Shown here: positions 11,989-23,925 of the stretch, piece after piece
Layout: every line of letters starts with the position of its first letter
Position numbering within the stretch: the stretch's first letter is position 1
DNA from: Lingula anatina
Taxonomy: Eukaryota; Brachiopoda; Lingulata; Lingulida; Lingulidae
Assembly (NCBI RefSeq): GCF_001039355.2
Contig: NW_019773648.1
Coordinates: 62,001 to 126,000, forward strand
DNA: 64,000 nt
Direction of reading: 5' to 3'
The notes under the pieces: generated by a model
Databases searched by the model: none
Seen by the model: the letters and a program-made list of their open reading frames with translations, nothing else
Told to the model about the DNA's origin: nothing
Translations under genes and position numbers: made by a program

Positions 11989-14900
11989 GCACACATAAAC
12001 AATCTAGTTTGAATAATTTATGTTAATGCGCATAATACCAGGTTCAGCACCAAAACCTTTTGTATGCTGCAGTGGTATGTATGTAGACATTACAGGATGC
12101 AAAAATATGCAGACAAGGATGAAAAAATGACAGATAGGCTTAGATATACATCATTTTGAAACCTTGTTTAAGGCAGTATAGAAACTAGTCATCATGCAAA
12201 TTGGAGGATAGGAGAGAGAAATTTAGATGGCGACCAAAAGTGCAGAATTTACTTTGAAATAATGGCAGATAAAGTTATAGAAATAATTTAAATAAAGTAA
12301 ATGTGTATTTCATCAGTGAAAGATGGAAGCATCATGCATAATTTAAGGATTTTCAGTCTTCATTTTAATGTTGTTGTTTTTTTTTTCATATTGTCTCATG
12401 CAATGAGAAATTGCAAGCTAGAATTTAACAATTTTCACTTTACCTCATGGCATTTTAATTTCTGTAAGTTGATTAATAAGAATGTATAATATCAAATCAT
12501 CTAAAAAGATGTGAACCATTTTTGATACACATTTTATTAAATAATAGAATTTTCATTTTTTGTTTTTTCTATTGGTGCTTGATGTACATGTATGTATATA
12601 TCAGCTAGTTTCTTTGATATTTTAAAATTTTTTAATTTTTGCAAAAAAAAAAAATGCTGTTAAGATAAAGCTTCTGTAGTTTTCTCCCATATAGTTGACT
12701 GTAGTACTATTAATATACAGTAATAGTTCCTCAGACTTTGTCTGAAAACAGGAAATGCAATGAAGCAATTGCACTTATACCTTGATGAAGTCATGTGACT
12801 TAGAAAAGGTGCCATTTTTTCTTTCTATTGCTCATTTTTTCATCTGGATTTAGTACTTCTACACTTTTTGTTTTTGTGCCTAGAAGGTGCCAGGTACTTT
12901 TCTTTTTCCCAAATATTTCCTTTAGAATTATAAAACTATTTCCATTGGTGACACTGAAGATTGATAACATGCCGTAATTTTACTTAATCTGAATAAAGCT
13001 TTTACTAAAACATAATTAAGTTGAAATTTAATATGATCTGTTTTGCATTTTATTTTTTAAAAAATTAGGCCAGGGTAATATGTTATCCATTACCAGTATA
13101 TCTGCTGGTATTTCTATTTCAGTCTGTTTATTTTAATACAAGAAAGAAAAGTACATGCACTGCCATTAATTAATTCACAAACACGTACTGGCCTTAAAAA
13201 ACTGTTGCTTACTATTATCCAGCATGATGTACTGTAGTACTACAACTGCTAAGTATATCGTATGAACAAGTGTATATTGTATCAACAAGTACTGGTATAA
13301 TGTGCAGGTGCCTGCAGTGTAAACTTGATTCATGAAAACGATGTAATGCAAAATTGAGACTTTAATTGACTCCTTATGTGGGGCTCTAATTTAAGCAATA
13401 TATTCATATTATGTAAGGAGGAGTACAGTTTTTTACAATTTGCAACTTAAAATGATTGTGATCAACTTTGCTGAAATATGTCAAACAGAATATATTTTGT
13501 GATAAACATAAGACAGGATATCCTCACATTGACATACTGTACTCAGTACAGTATGTTATCTTAAATTTGATACTTTTCATTTATGTCACATACATGTAAT
13601 TATAGATGTATGAGTTGAGACCCAGCATTATTTGGCAGGAAGTATACGTAGCATTATCATATTTTACAGTCATCTAGGATCCAGACAATCAAAACCAACT
13701 TCCCTCCTAAATGGCCACCTTCATATTTTTCACCTTTGCACTCCTCCTGATTTTATCTTCACACATGGTTATGTGACAAAGTGAGGTGAATGTACTGGAC
13801 CTTATTAGCAGATAAAAATCTGATAAAAGCTAGTACAGATATCAAATAAATGTTTCAATTACAGTTGATGTTTTAATTACTCATAAATGCAAACACCTTG
13901 CATTTTATTTTCAACATTTTATAATTTCAAGTTTCACATACTGTACTGTACAGGATGAGTGCACACAAAAGATCAACTGACAAGAAAGTAATTGATTTTT
14001 CTGCATTTATTGTCTATTCGTGTAAATACATTGCTATTCCAGGACGAAAGTAATCATTGTTGAGAATAATTTCCGTAATTGCCCTCATATCCTGAACCTC
14101 AGATACTGGGGTTTCCTAGATAAGTCTGAGGTATCACTGTAGACAATTAATTATTAGTACAGAACGTGTATAATACTACACAGATAAAAATCAGTGGTAG
14201 ATACATGTACAGGTTTTTCCCATGAGTTGGATGTTAGTTTATGACTGATAATTCACAAGACGAGATGTGATAAAAAGTTGAATTTATGTGTGTGGGTGTG
14301 TACAGTACTGTATATGTGACACAAATGTGAGTGAGGTGCATTTTTCTTCATCGCTTTTAAACAAAATTAATAATAACAAATGATTATCATTAAATAATGA
14401 ATAAAAATAAGAAATGAACGTAAATGTAAATAAAAAATGTGATTAGAAAATGATTATTATGATGAAAGAAGATATATAATTATGAGTAAATGAAATGAAA
14501 AATGATAGAAATTAAATAAATACAGTAGGTATATGAGTTAATAAAATGAAATGAAAAAAGACATAAATTAAAGAATAAATACTTTTTAAAACTGAAGAGA
14601 TATATTACACAACACAACAAAACTTTATTAGGTAACCTACCATTACCTGAGCAAGAACAGTACCTTTGTTTAGCTTAAAAGCCAACTAAAACAGTGTTAT
14701 TTCGATCATTATGTTACAAAGACAGACAGAAAAAAAAGAAGAAAACGTTTTAATTATAATATCTTAAGTCATTGGGCAGAAAAGGCATATCATTTAAACG
14801 ATAAACGATAAGGAGGAAATATGCTAAATGGAACTTAATTGCCCCCTTTCTATTTAGGACACATATTATTAAATTTAGCCAATCAGAAAAGAACACGCAC

Positions 14901-15014
14901 TGCAAGCCCGAATATAAACGCATGCGTATAATGCCCGGCCTCTTTGCCACGTTGAAATACGTACGATACTCACGGAATCACTGCTTGCTCCTTAAACATT
15001 CCCGTTTCTCAATC
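11989..15014. other. Intergenic region between FDXR and the PDI gene
   Basis: It holds the FDXR 3' untranslated region and the PDI promoter. A possible FDXR polyadenylation signal AATAAA is at 12992-12997, about 1 kb after the stop, but this is unproven. A 25 bp near-perfect palindrome lies at 13532-13556. From 14380 to 14600 the sequence is A-rich and low-complexity. No further gene is seen. Confidence 0.6.
14879..14951 (+). promoter_or_regulatory. Probable PDI core promoter
   Basis: Upstream of the PDI start are a CCAAT box (14879-14883), a TATAAA-like AATATAAAC (about 14911), an NRF1-like palindrome ACGCATGCGT (14918-14927) and CCACG (14947-14951). Their order and distance to the ATG at 15015 fit a promoter. 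CCAAT and CCACG are not spaced as in an ER-stress element. Functional assignment is inference. Confidence 0.45.
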
Positions 15015-18000
15015 ATGAAAGTATTGAGTGTAATTTGCTTAGCCATTTTGGCTTTAACAAATGCTGCTGATGTCAAAGAAGAAGAAGACGTACTTGTCTT
15101 GGGCAACGACAATTTTGATTCGGTTATAGAAAGCACCAAGTTCATTCTTGTGGAATTCTGTAAGTACCTTACTTGTGTAAATCGTTGTACCTTAAATTTC
15201 CAAAGATGAAGACAGCGTGTGGTGCTAATGTTTAATATTTTCACTATTTTGGGGTGTTGAGGAATGTTCAACTTCAACGTTGTTTGTTTATCTATTGAAA
15301 CCTTGACAACGGTTATTACAGTTGTATTGTCCGATTGCATGTCTGTCGTCTGTTAACCAGAGTGGTGGCGGTACATTAAAAACGCACCTTGCCTCTTTTT
15401 AGTGCTGTCGCAAACGCTTCTTTAAGGTTCATGGTATTTTCTTTTGCTGCCCCGTATTACTGTAAAGAAGTTATTTATAACGGAACTCGTGGAAATATTT
15501 TCCATATGGTGCATATCAAGCTGGCACCTTTTAGCACATGTTGTACAGAATCGTGTTGTAGTTACAAATGTGTTTTGGAGAAAATAAAGATTGTCTAATC
15601 TCAAGAAATACAAACTGTATCATTGCGAAACAAAAAGGAAGTTTTAATGCCATGCATACTCTGATTACATGATGTAGAACATTCTGCAACTCATTTCAGT
15701 TGTAATAATGTATTTCCTCTTGTTTTGCATTGAACTGGGAAATGTTCAAGATCATCTCTCACTTGTGATTCATAAATAGTCACGCCAATATGTTAGTTTA
15801 TAAATTTGATATCTAAATGGGCAGTATATAGCAGTTTTAGTCTCATGCCCTGTCCTTTAGAGATGAATGGCTGGAATGGAATAAATGGACATAAAACATG
15901 ATTAGTGTTGTTGTGCTAAGGGGCATAAAATAGTTTTTATTTCCATGTGGTTTTATTAATAATTTTATGACAACAGCTGAATTGCTATCTACTTCAGTAG
16001 TCTAAACTAAAATATAATGAATTAATGAACCCTCTGTTGCAAAATTATTTTCCTTTCTATCCATAAGTTTGATTTGTTAACCAGATGCATTGTTTATTAA
16101 TGTTTTAGTAAGACAGCACTTCTTAGAGACATATTTTTTACTTTGGTGCAATTTATGTGGCTGCCATAGCTCCATATGGTGACACATGTTGGTACTGATG
16201 GTATCTTTGGTTGGACTGAGCTGGCAGCCCTACCTAGGCTCCATTTATGTGGTGACACGTGTTGACTAATGGCTGGTTGGTTCCAGGAGTAGTTTCCTTA
16301 TGAGCTGGGTCAGGATTCAAGTTTTTGTTCTCATATCAGCACCATCTTGAAGCATTTTTGTTTGTTGATCTGATGTTTTGGCTATTGGACATATTTTCTT
16401 TTTATAGGTGGTGATATTCTGATACCAATCTTTTATTCATCTCAATAACATCCTGTTGATACAAATCACAGGCTTCAAATGTCTGCACTTATTGGTGTGC
16501 AGTCTTTGCATCTCATATCTTGTTTGAAAGAACCCATATCTTATGTGTTACATATATAACCTAGAAAGATTGTGTGTTTCTAACAAGTTAGGCTAATTGT
16601 GGCATACAGACAATTTGGTTTGGTCAGCAATATTATTTGTATGATGCTGTTCATAAGGGTCATTGTGCTTTGTCAGATTTTGACTCATTGGCCACATTTT
16701 CAAAAAATAATTTTTATGTTGAATGGAAGACAAAACTGTTTATATTACATTGAAACCATACAGTTGTAAATTATTTGTGTTAATTACAACATCACATTTC
16801 ACTTTTCTCAATTAATATTTTCTGAAGCTTCTTAATTTGAATAGGTTGAATAGTCCTCGTCCTCTAATGTTCATTTGAAAACATATTTAACTCTGTTTAT
16901 AAAGGACTTGGATTGAAGTTCAGTGTATTAAATTCAGATAAAGATGAGAAAAAGTTGAGCAAGCATTTAGACCACTCATCAGTTATTTTGTAGCCTGCCA
17001 GTTAATTTCAGTTTGACTTGTACAAGAAGTATGCATGAATAGGTTGATGAGTATTGATAAGTGACAAGACTGGGCTTTTGCTAATAACATAAAGCTATAT
17101 CTATTGATTATTTTCTCTTATTTTAGATGCCCCATGGTGTGGTCACTGCAAAGCTCTTGCCCCAGAATATGCCAAGGCTGCCAAAGCACTCAAGGAAGAG
17201 GGTTCTGATATTAAGCTCGGCAAACTTGATGCCACAGTTGAGACTAGTGTGGCTGAGAAGTTTGAGATCAGAGGTTACCCCACCCTCAAGTTCTTCAGAG
17301 ACGGGAAGCCAGTTGAATACCAAGGTATGCAATGATAGAAGTTACAAGTATAATATATTTTGGCATATTGTTATAAAGTAGAGCAAACAAAATATATTTT
17401 AAAGATAAAATTAATGTTGTTCTTTATGTAAATATAGAAATAACTAAAAAATGACTTACATTAAATGATATTAAACTCCAAGTCAGTGATGTAGGTTTTT
17501 ATGATAGGCATACTTATTTTTTTGTTTTTTGTGATAGGTGGCCGAACATCTACCGAAATTGTCAACTGGTTAAAGAAGAAGACTGGTCCACCAGCCAAGG
17601 CCCTCTCTGGTGTGGAAGAGACTAAAGAGTTCATTGGTGCTCAGGAAGTTGCTGTTGTTGGATTCTTCAAGGTATTTTTTTCATTTGGTGGTTATTTTCC
17701 TTTAAAATGTAAACATGAAATAAGATGTCATAGCTTGCTGCAATAGTACAGGCCTTGTATGTGATAAAGTTCATAGTTATTGTACTGTGTTTTAATGTAG
17801 AAATATATTTAAATTTTCATTGATACTAGATAGGCATAATAATATTTCCATTTTTAACAACAGCAAGCACATTATTTCTCTAGAGACAGTAGTTCTTTCA
17901 AGATTCAGGTTATTATCATCAAACATTATCTTTGTTTAATATAAGAGACAAGTAACATTGCAGCTGATAAAGTTGTATCATTATGTGTCAGAGGGTTCTT

Positions 18001-21000
18001 GATGAAGGAATATGATAAGTACAAGGTGGTTTTTATAACTTCTGTAGTTGAAAATTTGGTGATACTTGGTGCCATTCTGAAAGGTGACATTGGTAACATT
18101 TGATTATATTCATGCGTTGCAGATAAACCAAGTGCAGATTGAAAAGTACTTTATGAAGCATGAGTATAAGTAATATTCAGAAGACGGTGGCATACTGTAA
18201 CCCAAATTGTGCTTAATAATGGTGACTTAAGTCGCTCTTGACTTGTGATAGTCAAAAGAATCGTTTAACTTGACTGGATTTGTCCTTGATTGAGCTGTGA
18301 TATCATTGTAGGATCAAGAGAGTGAGGGTGCCAAAGCTTTTCTGGAGACTGCTGCCTCAATGGATGATGTCGTCTTTGGAATCACCAGCGATGATGCTGT
18401 CTTTACTGACCTTAAAGTAGAGAAAGATAATGTTGTTTTGTTTAAAAAGGTAAGAATTATCATATTGGCTGTTGCTAAGTGTAAAGAAAAATAATTGTGA
18501 TAAACTGAAATTTGTTATGCTGGTATAAAGCAACAGTTTGCTGATCTCCTCTCTTGTCTTTTGAAATTACTTGACTCCCTATTTAACAAATGGTTCACAC
18601 TTTCAAATTTTTGCACCAAATATGGTTCTCCTGTATATAAAGATATGTAATGCAAGTGAAATTTTGCGGATATGTTTTTCAATCATTAATTTATTTTGTT
18701 GTTGTCTCAGTTTGACGAAGGTCGCAATAACTTTGAAGGTGAACTGAAAGCAGAAGCCATCAAGACCTTCATCCAGGGCAACCAACTCCCTCTGGTCGTC
18801 GAATTCACACAGGAAGTAAGTAACCTGTCATTGTTTGGAAAGTAATTTAGTAGTTGTTTATTGTATAACTTAATCTGAAGACAAAATTAAGGAGTTTACT
18901 GGAAAATATTTGAAGCGTTAGATCAGTCTGGTCGAATATTTTTAAATCTGTGGTTTCCATTACAATGTTGTGTTCTGTAAGCAGGAGGATGTAATTTCAT
19001 AAATCAAATTGAATGCATATTTTATTTTGTCTTTCATCCTTTTTTTAGTCTGCACAAAAGATCTTTGGTGGGGAAATAAAGAACCATATCCTTATGTTCA
19101 TCAACAAGAAGGCTGGAGACTTTGGACAGAAGTTAGAAGAGTTTAGGGAAGCAGCATCTGGTTTCAAGGGGAAGGTACCTAGTTCTGATCATATATCTAT
19201 CTGTATTTTGCTTTGTGTTTTGGTCTTATTCAGATAGGTTCTGATATTTTTGATTTCTCTTACATATATAGGAATCATATTTAAGGTTTTGTCTTTCAGT
19301 TGTTTACATGTTAGGCTTGAGAAAATAAAATTTGTCGAGTGTCCATTCAACAGTTCATAGCAAAATAATAATAACTATTACAGTTACAGTATTATCTCAA
19401 GTTGAGAAAAAATTGTATGAAATTCAAATGAATTTTTAACAGGTCCTTTTCATCTGGATTGATACAGACCAAGATGATAATGTTAGAATCCTGGAATTCT
19501 TTGGTTTGACTACTGCTGATGTGCCAGCTATCCGTCTTATCTCCCTTGGTGATGATATGGTCAAATACAAGCCAGCTGACCGTAATATGGACAGAGATAC
19601 TGTCAAGACATTTGTTCAAGACTTTTTGGATGGCAAACTTAAGGTAATTAGGTTTTAAGGAAAAAATTATGCAGATGCATTTTTTTAATTGTGAATTTTG
19701 AAATAACTTGTAGATCCAAGAAATAACATTGAGTTGAAGCCATCTGATAAAAGGGAATCTCTCAGTAAATCAATCAACCAAACACCTGCAGTTCTTTTTA
19801 AGTAAAATAAAGATAATAACTAACTACAATATGATGGATATTTTCTTACTTTGGCCAAAATATATTTATTTACTTATTTTTTTAGCCTCATTTGATGTCT
19901 GAGGAAGTGCCAGAGGATTGGGACAAAAACCCAGTCAAGGTTCTTGTAGGATCCAACTTTGCAGAGGTTGCCAAAGATAAGACAAAGGGTGTTTTTGTTG
20001 AATTCTGTAAGTATTTGGTCTCATTCACCTCTCATTTTAAGCATTGGATAAATTAAGTAATTGGTGTCTATAAGTATAAGTATTTGATGAAATGCATGTT
20101 TGTAGTGATAATAATTAGATATATTAGCAAAAAGAATGATAGAGTATGTACAACAATACTTGATTTGTTTTTTTTTAAATTATTTTTATTGGTCTCTAAA
20201 TCTTGACTGCCACAACTATTCTAGATGCCCCATGGTGCGGACACTGCAAACAGTTAGCTCCTATCTGGGACAAACTAGGAGAACATTTCAAGGATAATGC
20301 TGATGTTGTAGTAGCAAAGATGGATTCCACCAAGAATGAGTTGGAAGACATCAAAATTCAGAGTTTCCCAACTCTTAAATACTTCCCTAAGGATAGTGAT
20401 GAGGTGAGCAAAAGAAAAAAGTGAAAAAAAATGACTATAATTTGACTTTTTTTTTTCAAAATTTGTTGTATGCAGTAAGATGTTAAGTGATATGTTTTTC
20501 ATTAAATTGTAGTAACAGGGATGAACTTTCACTGTTCTTCACTTAGTCTACATTTAAATGCCTTATTTGAAAATTAAAGTGTATTGTCAGATTTATTAAT
20601 TAAATTTTGTGTGTTAGGTTGTTGATTATTCTGGGGAACGAACATTAGAAGCCCTCACTAAATTCCTTGAAAGTGGTGGCAAGGAAGGCAATGGCCCAAC
20701 TGAAGAGGTAAGAATAAGTCACTGTTACCATATACAAAAAACGTGCTGCTGGGGTTTGACCACATAAACTAGTGTTGCAGGCAAGGTGATGACAGTAATC
20801 TGAATTATTGTGGGATAAAAATCATACAATTACATTTTAATTTACATCCTCTAAATTCCAATACCACAGTTAATAGGTATGGTGATTCAATCCCACTAGT
20901 AATTTGTCTTACTGACACCCCATTGCCACTGTGGAATTGCATGTACATCAAAGCAACAACTGGTTTATAAAGCAGTCTTTGGCAAATGTCAATTAATTGT

Positions 21001-22546
21001 AATCTTAAGTAGTAGGTAATTGGTTTTATATTTTAAATTATTATAGTTGCTATACAGAATAAATAAAGAAATTGCAAATAGGTAGTTTTTTTTTTTTTGT
21101 TTCAAGTTACAAGTGTAAAATTTTTCTCTGCAATAGCTTATTCCACTTAATGGTGATGGAGGCATTTTTAAGGATTATGAGTAGCCTGTGCTCTTCATTT
21201 AAATAACAAAAATTTGCCTTTAGGAATCTGAGGAGGAGGAGGATGGTGAAGAATTATCGGTGGGTCCTGCCGACACTTCTGTGCACTTACCTACTAACAC
21301 TTTCTGTTGTTTGAAACTTGTTTCTTTTGGTGGTGTTTGGTTCCTTTTGTTTACTGTTCAATTTATAATAATTTTCTCACCTTTTCTGTTGGCATGCATG
21401 TTTTGGATGTTATGTGGTAGAGTAAAGCTAGGAAATAATACTAATGTCATAGTAGTGTACAAGTTTGTTTTTTTTTGCATATGCTATTCCCTTTGACAAC
21501 CACTTTTTCTCTTTAAAGTCAGTATTAAAAGAAAGCATTTTCTCTTTAGGCTTTCTTTTTAATTTCATTGTCTTCTTTGATTCGTCCTCTATTTTTTGGG
21601 GGCGCCTTTGCTTCATAACACTAAAGTTTGCTACTTGTTGACCCCAACACTTGGCCTACATTCAGTATTTTGAGTGCCTTTCATTGTTCTCCTTTTGGAC
21701 TGCTGAAAGTTTTACCATTTTCCAACTGACTGTTCTGCTTGGCTCACAGTTTACAAGATAATGCCTGAAAGCTGACCAGCTTTAGTTTTGCACTTTGAAT
21801 ACAGTAACTATGATTGTTTGATGTAACATTGTCCTTGTTATCATCAATCAGGAGTTAGCTGCTCAAGAAGAAATGCTCAAAGACCTTGATGGGCAGGATG
21901 TAGATGAACAAATTGATGAAGAGTTCGAGGTTGGATTGGCATAAAAAAAATTCAGTTTTGAAAAGTTTGGCCATTATCCTTCTTAAAGATTTTTTTTGAT
22001 AACGTTTCATTTTGATGCCCTCCCTTGTGAATTTAACACATTGCATATATTTTCCATTTAGATACAATAAATGTGAAATATAGGAGTGTTGACCAAGTCG
22101 TCAATAATACATAAGCAATGCATTTTAGTCTACCATTATGTTGTCATCTTTCTTTTTTATGTGCACACTATTAAGTGTTTTCAGTGCATGAGAATCTACA
22201 CTTTTGCATGCTTATTGTTTGTGCATTCTGTGTGATTTGTCTCCAGCATGTTAAATACTTAAGATTTTCTCAAATAAAGAATCACTGTTCCATACAGTTG
22301 TGGCATGGTGGATACCTCATGGTGACATGAATTTTTCTAAAATAAGCAAAAATGGATTTTCTTCAGTTCCATTTTAGATGAAATAGTATTAATAAAATAT
22401 AGTTTTTATAAATTTCATCCATTTACGTATAAATCCTAAAAATACTAATATTTTAAATTTATCTTTAGCCTGAAGAGCAAGAGGAACTTGAGAAGCAAGC
22501 TGAGGGTGAAGCAAAGAAAGAAGAAGCCAAGAAGGATGAGTTGTAA
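15015..22546 (+). CDS. P4HB: Protein disulfide isomerase (PDIA1 / P4HB type)
   Basis: ER thiol-disulfide oxidoreductase and chaperone; in animals also the beta subunit of prolyl 4-hydroxylase. Thirteen exons: 15015-15159, 17127-17324, 17538-17671, 18312-18449, 18711-18815, 19049-19174, 19443-19643, 19886-20006, 20225-20403, 20618-20707, 21224-21259, 21852-21929 and 22469-22546 (stop TAA). All phases join, giving ~542 residues. A signal peptide (about 1-18) is followed by thioredoxin domain a with APWCGHC at 50-56, domains b and b', and domain a' with APWCGHC at 391-397. The Glu-rich tail ends in KDEL, the ER-retrieval signal. Both CGHC exons follow an exon ending in TTC T, an internal-duplication signature. 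The protein exceeds human P4HB (508 aa) mainly through two acidic exons (36 and 78 nt). An in-frame ATG at 14922 was not used because the signal peptide starts at 15015. Confidence 0.97.
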
Positions 22547-23267
22547 TCAAACAATTATTCCAATAGTATGAGATGTATATAGTCACAACCAGGCAAAACA
22601 GTACTATACCTTGATTGGCTCAAAACAAGTTGTGATGTAGTTATGCCATATTTCCCATCATAATGGTGCTACAGTGTGTGCAGTAAAATGCTGAATTCTG
22701 TATTGCCTTGGTAACTTGCCTTTAAAATGGACGACTTGGATGAGTTCGAATCTGAGTATACCATCTAATTGATTGTGTGAAGTAACTCACATTTTATTAT
22801 CTCTGTTGTAAAAAGACCAGACCTTCAGCTTATATTGTATGAAATACACCAACAACTTGTTGCAAGTCATCCAGTAAATGAAAGCTTTGAACCATTCTTG
22901 GATACCAAGGCCTGCTTTATACCAAAAGTCACACCTTTAGGAATATAGTTATATATAGATTAATGCTGTTATTAAAAAACAGATATTACAAATGCATTAT
23001 GTGACACTTATTTATAGTTAAAATGATACATTTAATAAATGGTTACATCTGTTCATGTCTTCAACTATTAGAGATTATTTTTTTAACTCAGAAAACTAAT
23101 GTTTTCTGCGTTGCTTATTGCAAAGTTGAATTTTGCTATTGTAAGAATTCCAAGTTTTATTTAGTTGGATTTTTACTTTTACAGTACATTCAGACATTTT
23201 CAGCCACAAGTCCATTATGTTAAGGACCATGTGCATTCTGTAATAAGTACTCTTTACAGAAAGTTCA

Positions 23268-23273
23268 AATAAA
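23268..23273 (+). terminator. Candidate polyadenylation signal of the PDI gene
   Basis: AATAAA about 720 bases after the PDI stop, followed by U/GU-rich sequence. An earlier AATAAA lies near 23034, so alternative ends are possible. Confidence 0.5.
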
Positions 23274-23897
23274 ATAATAATTTAAAGAGTGTTATTTTAT
23301 TTCATTTACTTTATATTTAGTGCAAGTGCCCTGACCTTTGGAATTGCGAAAGGGGCTCATTTAAATCCAAGAAAATGCAACAGTCATATTGCAATGACCA
23401 GAGCCACAGCATAATTTAATTAAATCCTATTAAATATTATGAAGACATAAGCTTGGATTATGAAAAAAATGACAGAAATCAAATATAATTGATAAGCCAT
23501 GCCACTGGTGTGTCAAAATTGCACAACTGACCCCATCTCTCTCCCCCCCCCCCCCCAAAAAAAAAACAAAACAATGAACAGCAAGCACTCCTTAACAGTT
23601 TATCATGTTCACCACAACTGCTTGCCGTTGTATGATGGTGAAAGCACAAATAACTTGGTAATATTAACCATTCCTTCATCTTTCAAAACGCAGATGCCCC
23701 ATTTGTCAATTAAAAAAAATAATTGCACTGCATGCTTAAACTGGTTTTGTTACAAGTGAAGTCATTCTGTAGACCTTTTAACAGAAGGTAAAAATAATTT
23801 TGATGAATTTTTTTTTCAAGCAGGTAAATTTTATGTGCAGTGCCAACAAAGTTAACTGCTGCTAGTTTTGAAAGCACATGCATCAAATTGAATGCCA

Positions 23898-23908
23898 TTT
23901 ATTTTATT
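23898..23908 (-). terminator. Overlapping polyadenylation signals of FERRY3
   Basis: On the minus strand two overlapping AATAAA hexamers start 17 bases after the FERRY3 stop codon. If used, the 3' untranslated region is only a few tens of bases long. Confidence 0.5.
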
Positions 23909-23925
23909 GTTTCCTGTCTGCGACA

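Larger units (their letters stand above)
22547..23925. other. Convergent 3' ends of the PDI and FERRY3 genes
   Basis: PDI (plus strand) and FERRY3 (minus strand) converge here. The first ~730 bases are the likely PDI 3' untranslated region. Mononucleotide runs of C and A lie near 23544-23567. No additional gene is seen. Confidence 0.65.

Noticed and set aside
14879-14951. ER-stress element upstream of the PDI gene
   Set aside because: CCAAT and CCACG are both present but 63 bases apart, not the 9-base spacing of the classical element.
14922-15014. In-frame upstream ATG extending the PDI N-terminus by 31 residues
   Set aside because: It would bury the signal peptide behind a basic stretch. 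The ATG at 15015 gives a normal ER signal, and 14922 overlaps the core promoter motifs.
21428-21616. Basic 62-residue minus-strand frame in a PDI intron
   Set aside because: Lysine-rich composition follows from T-rich intron sequence. No homologue is recognised and no signals support it.
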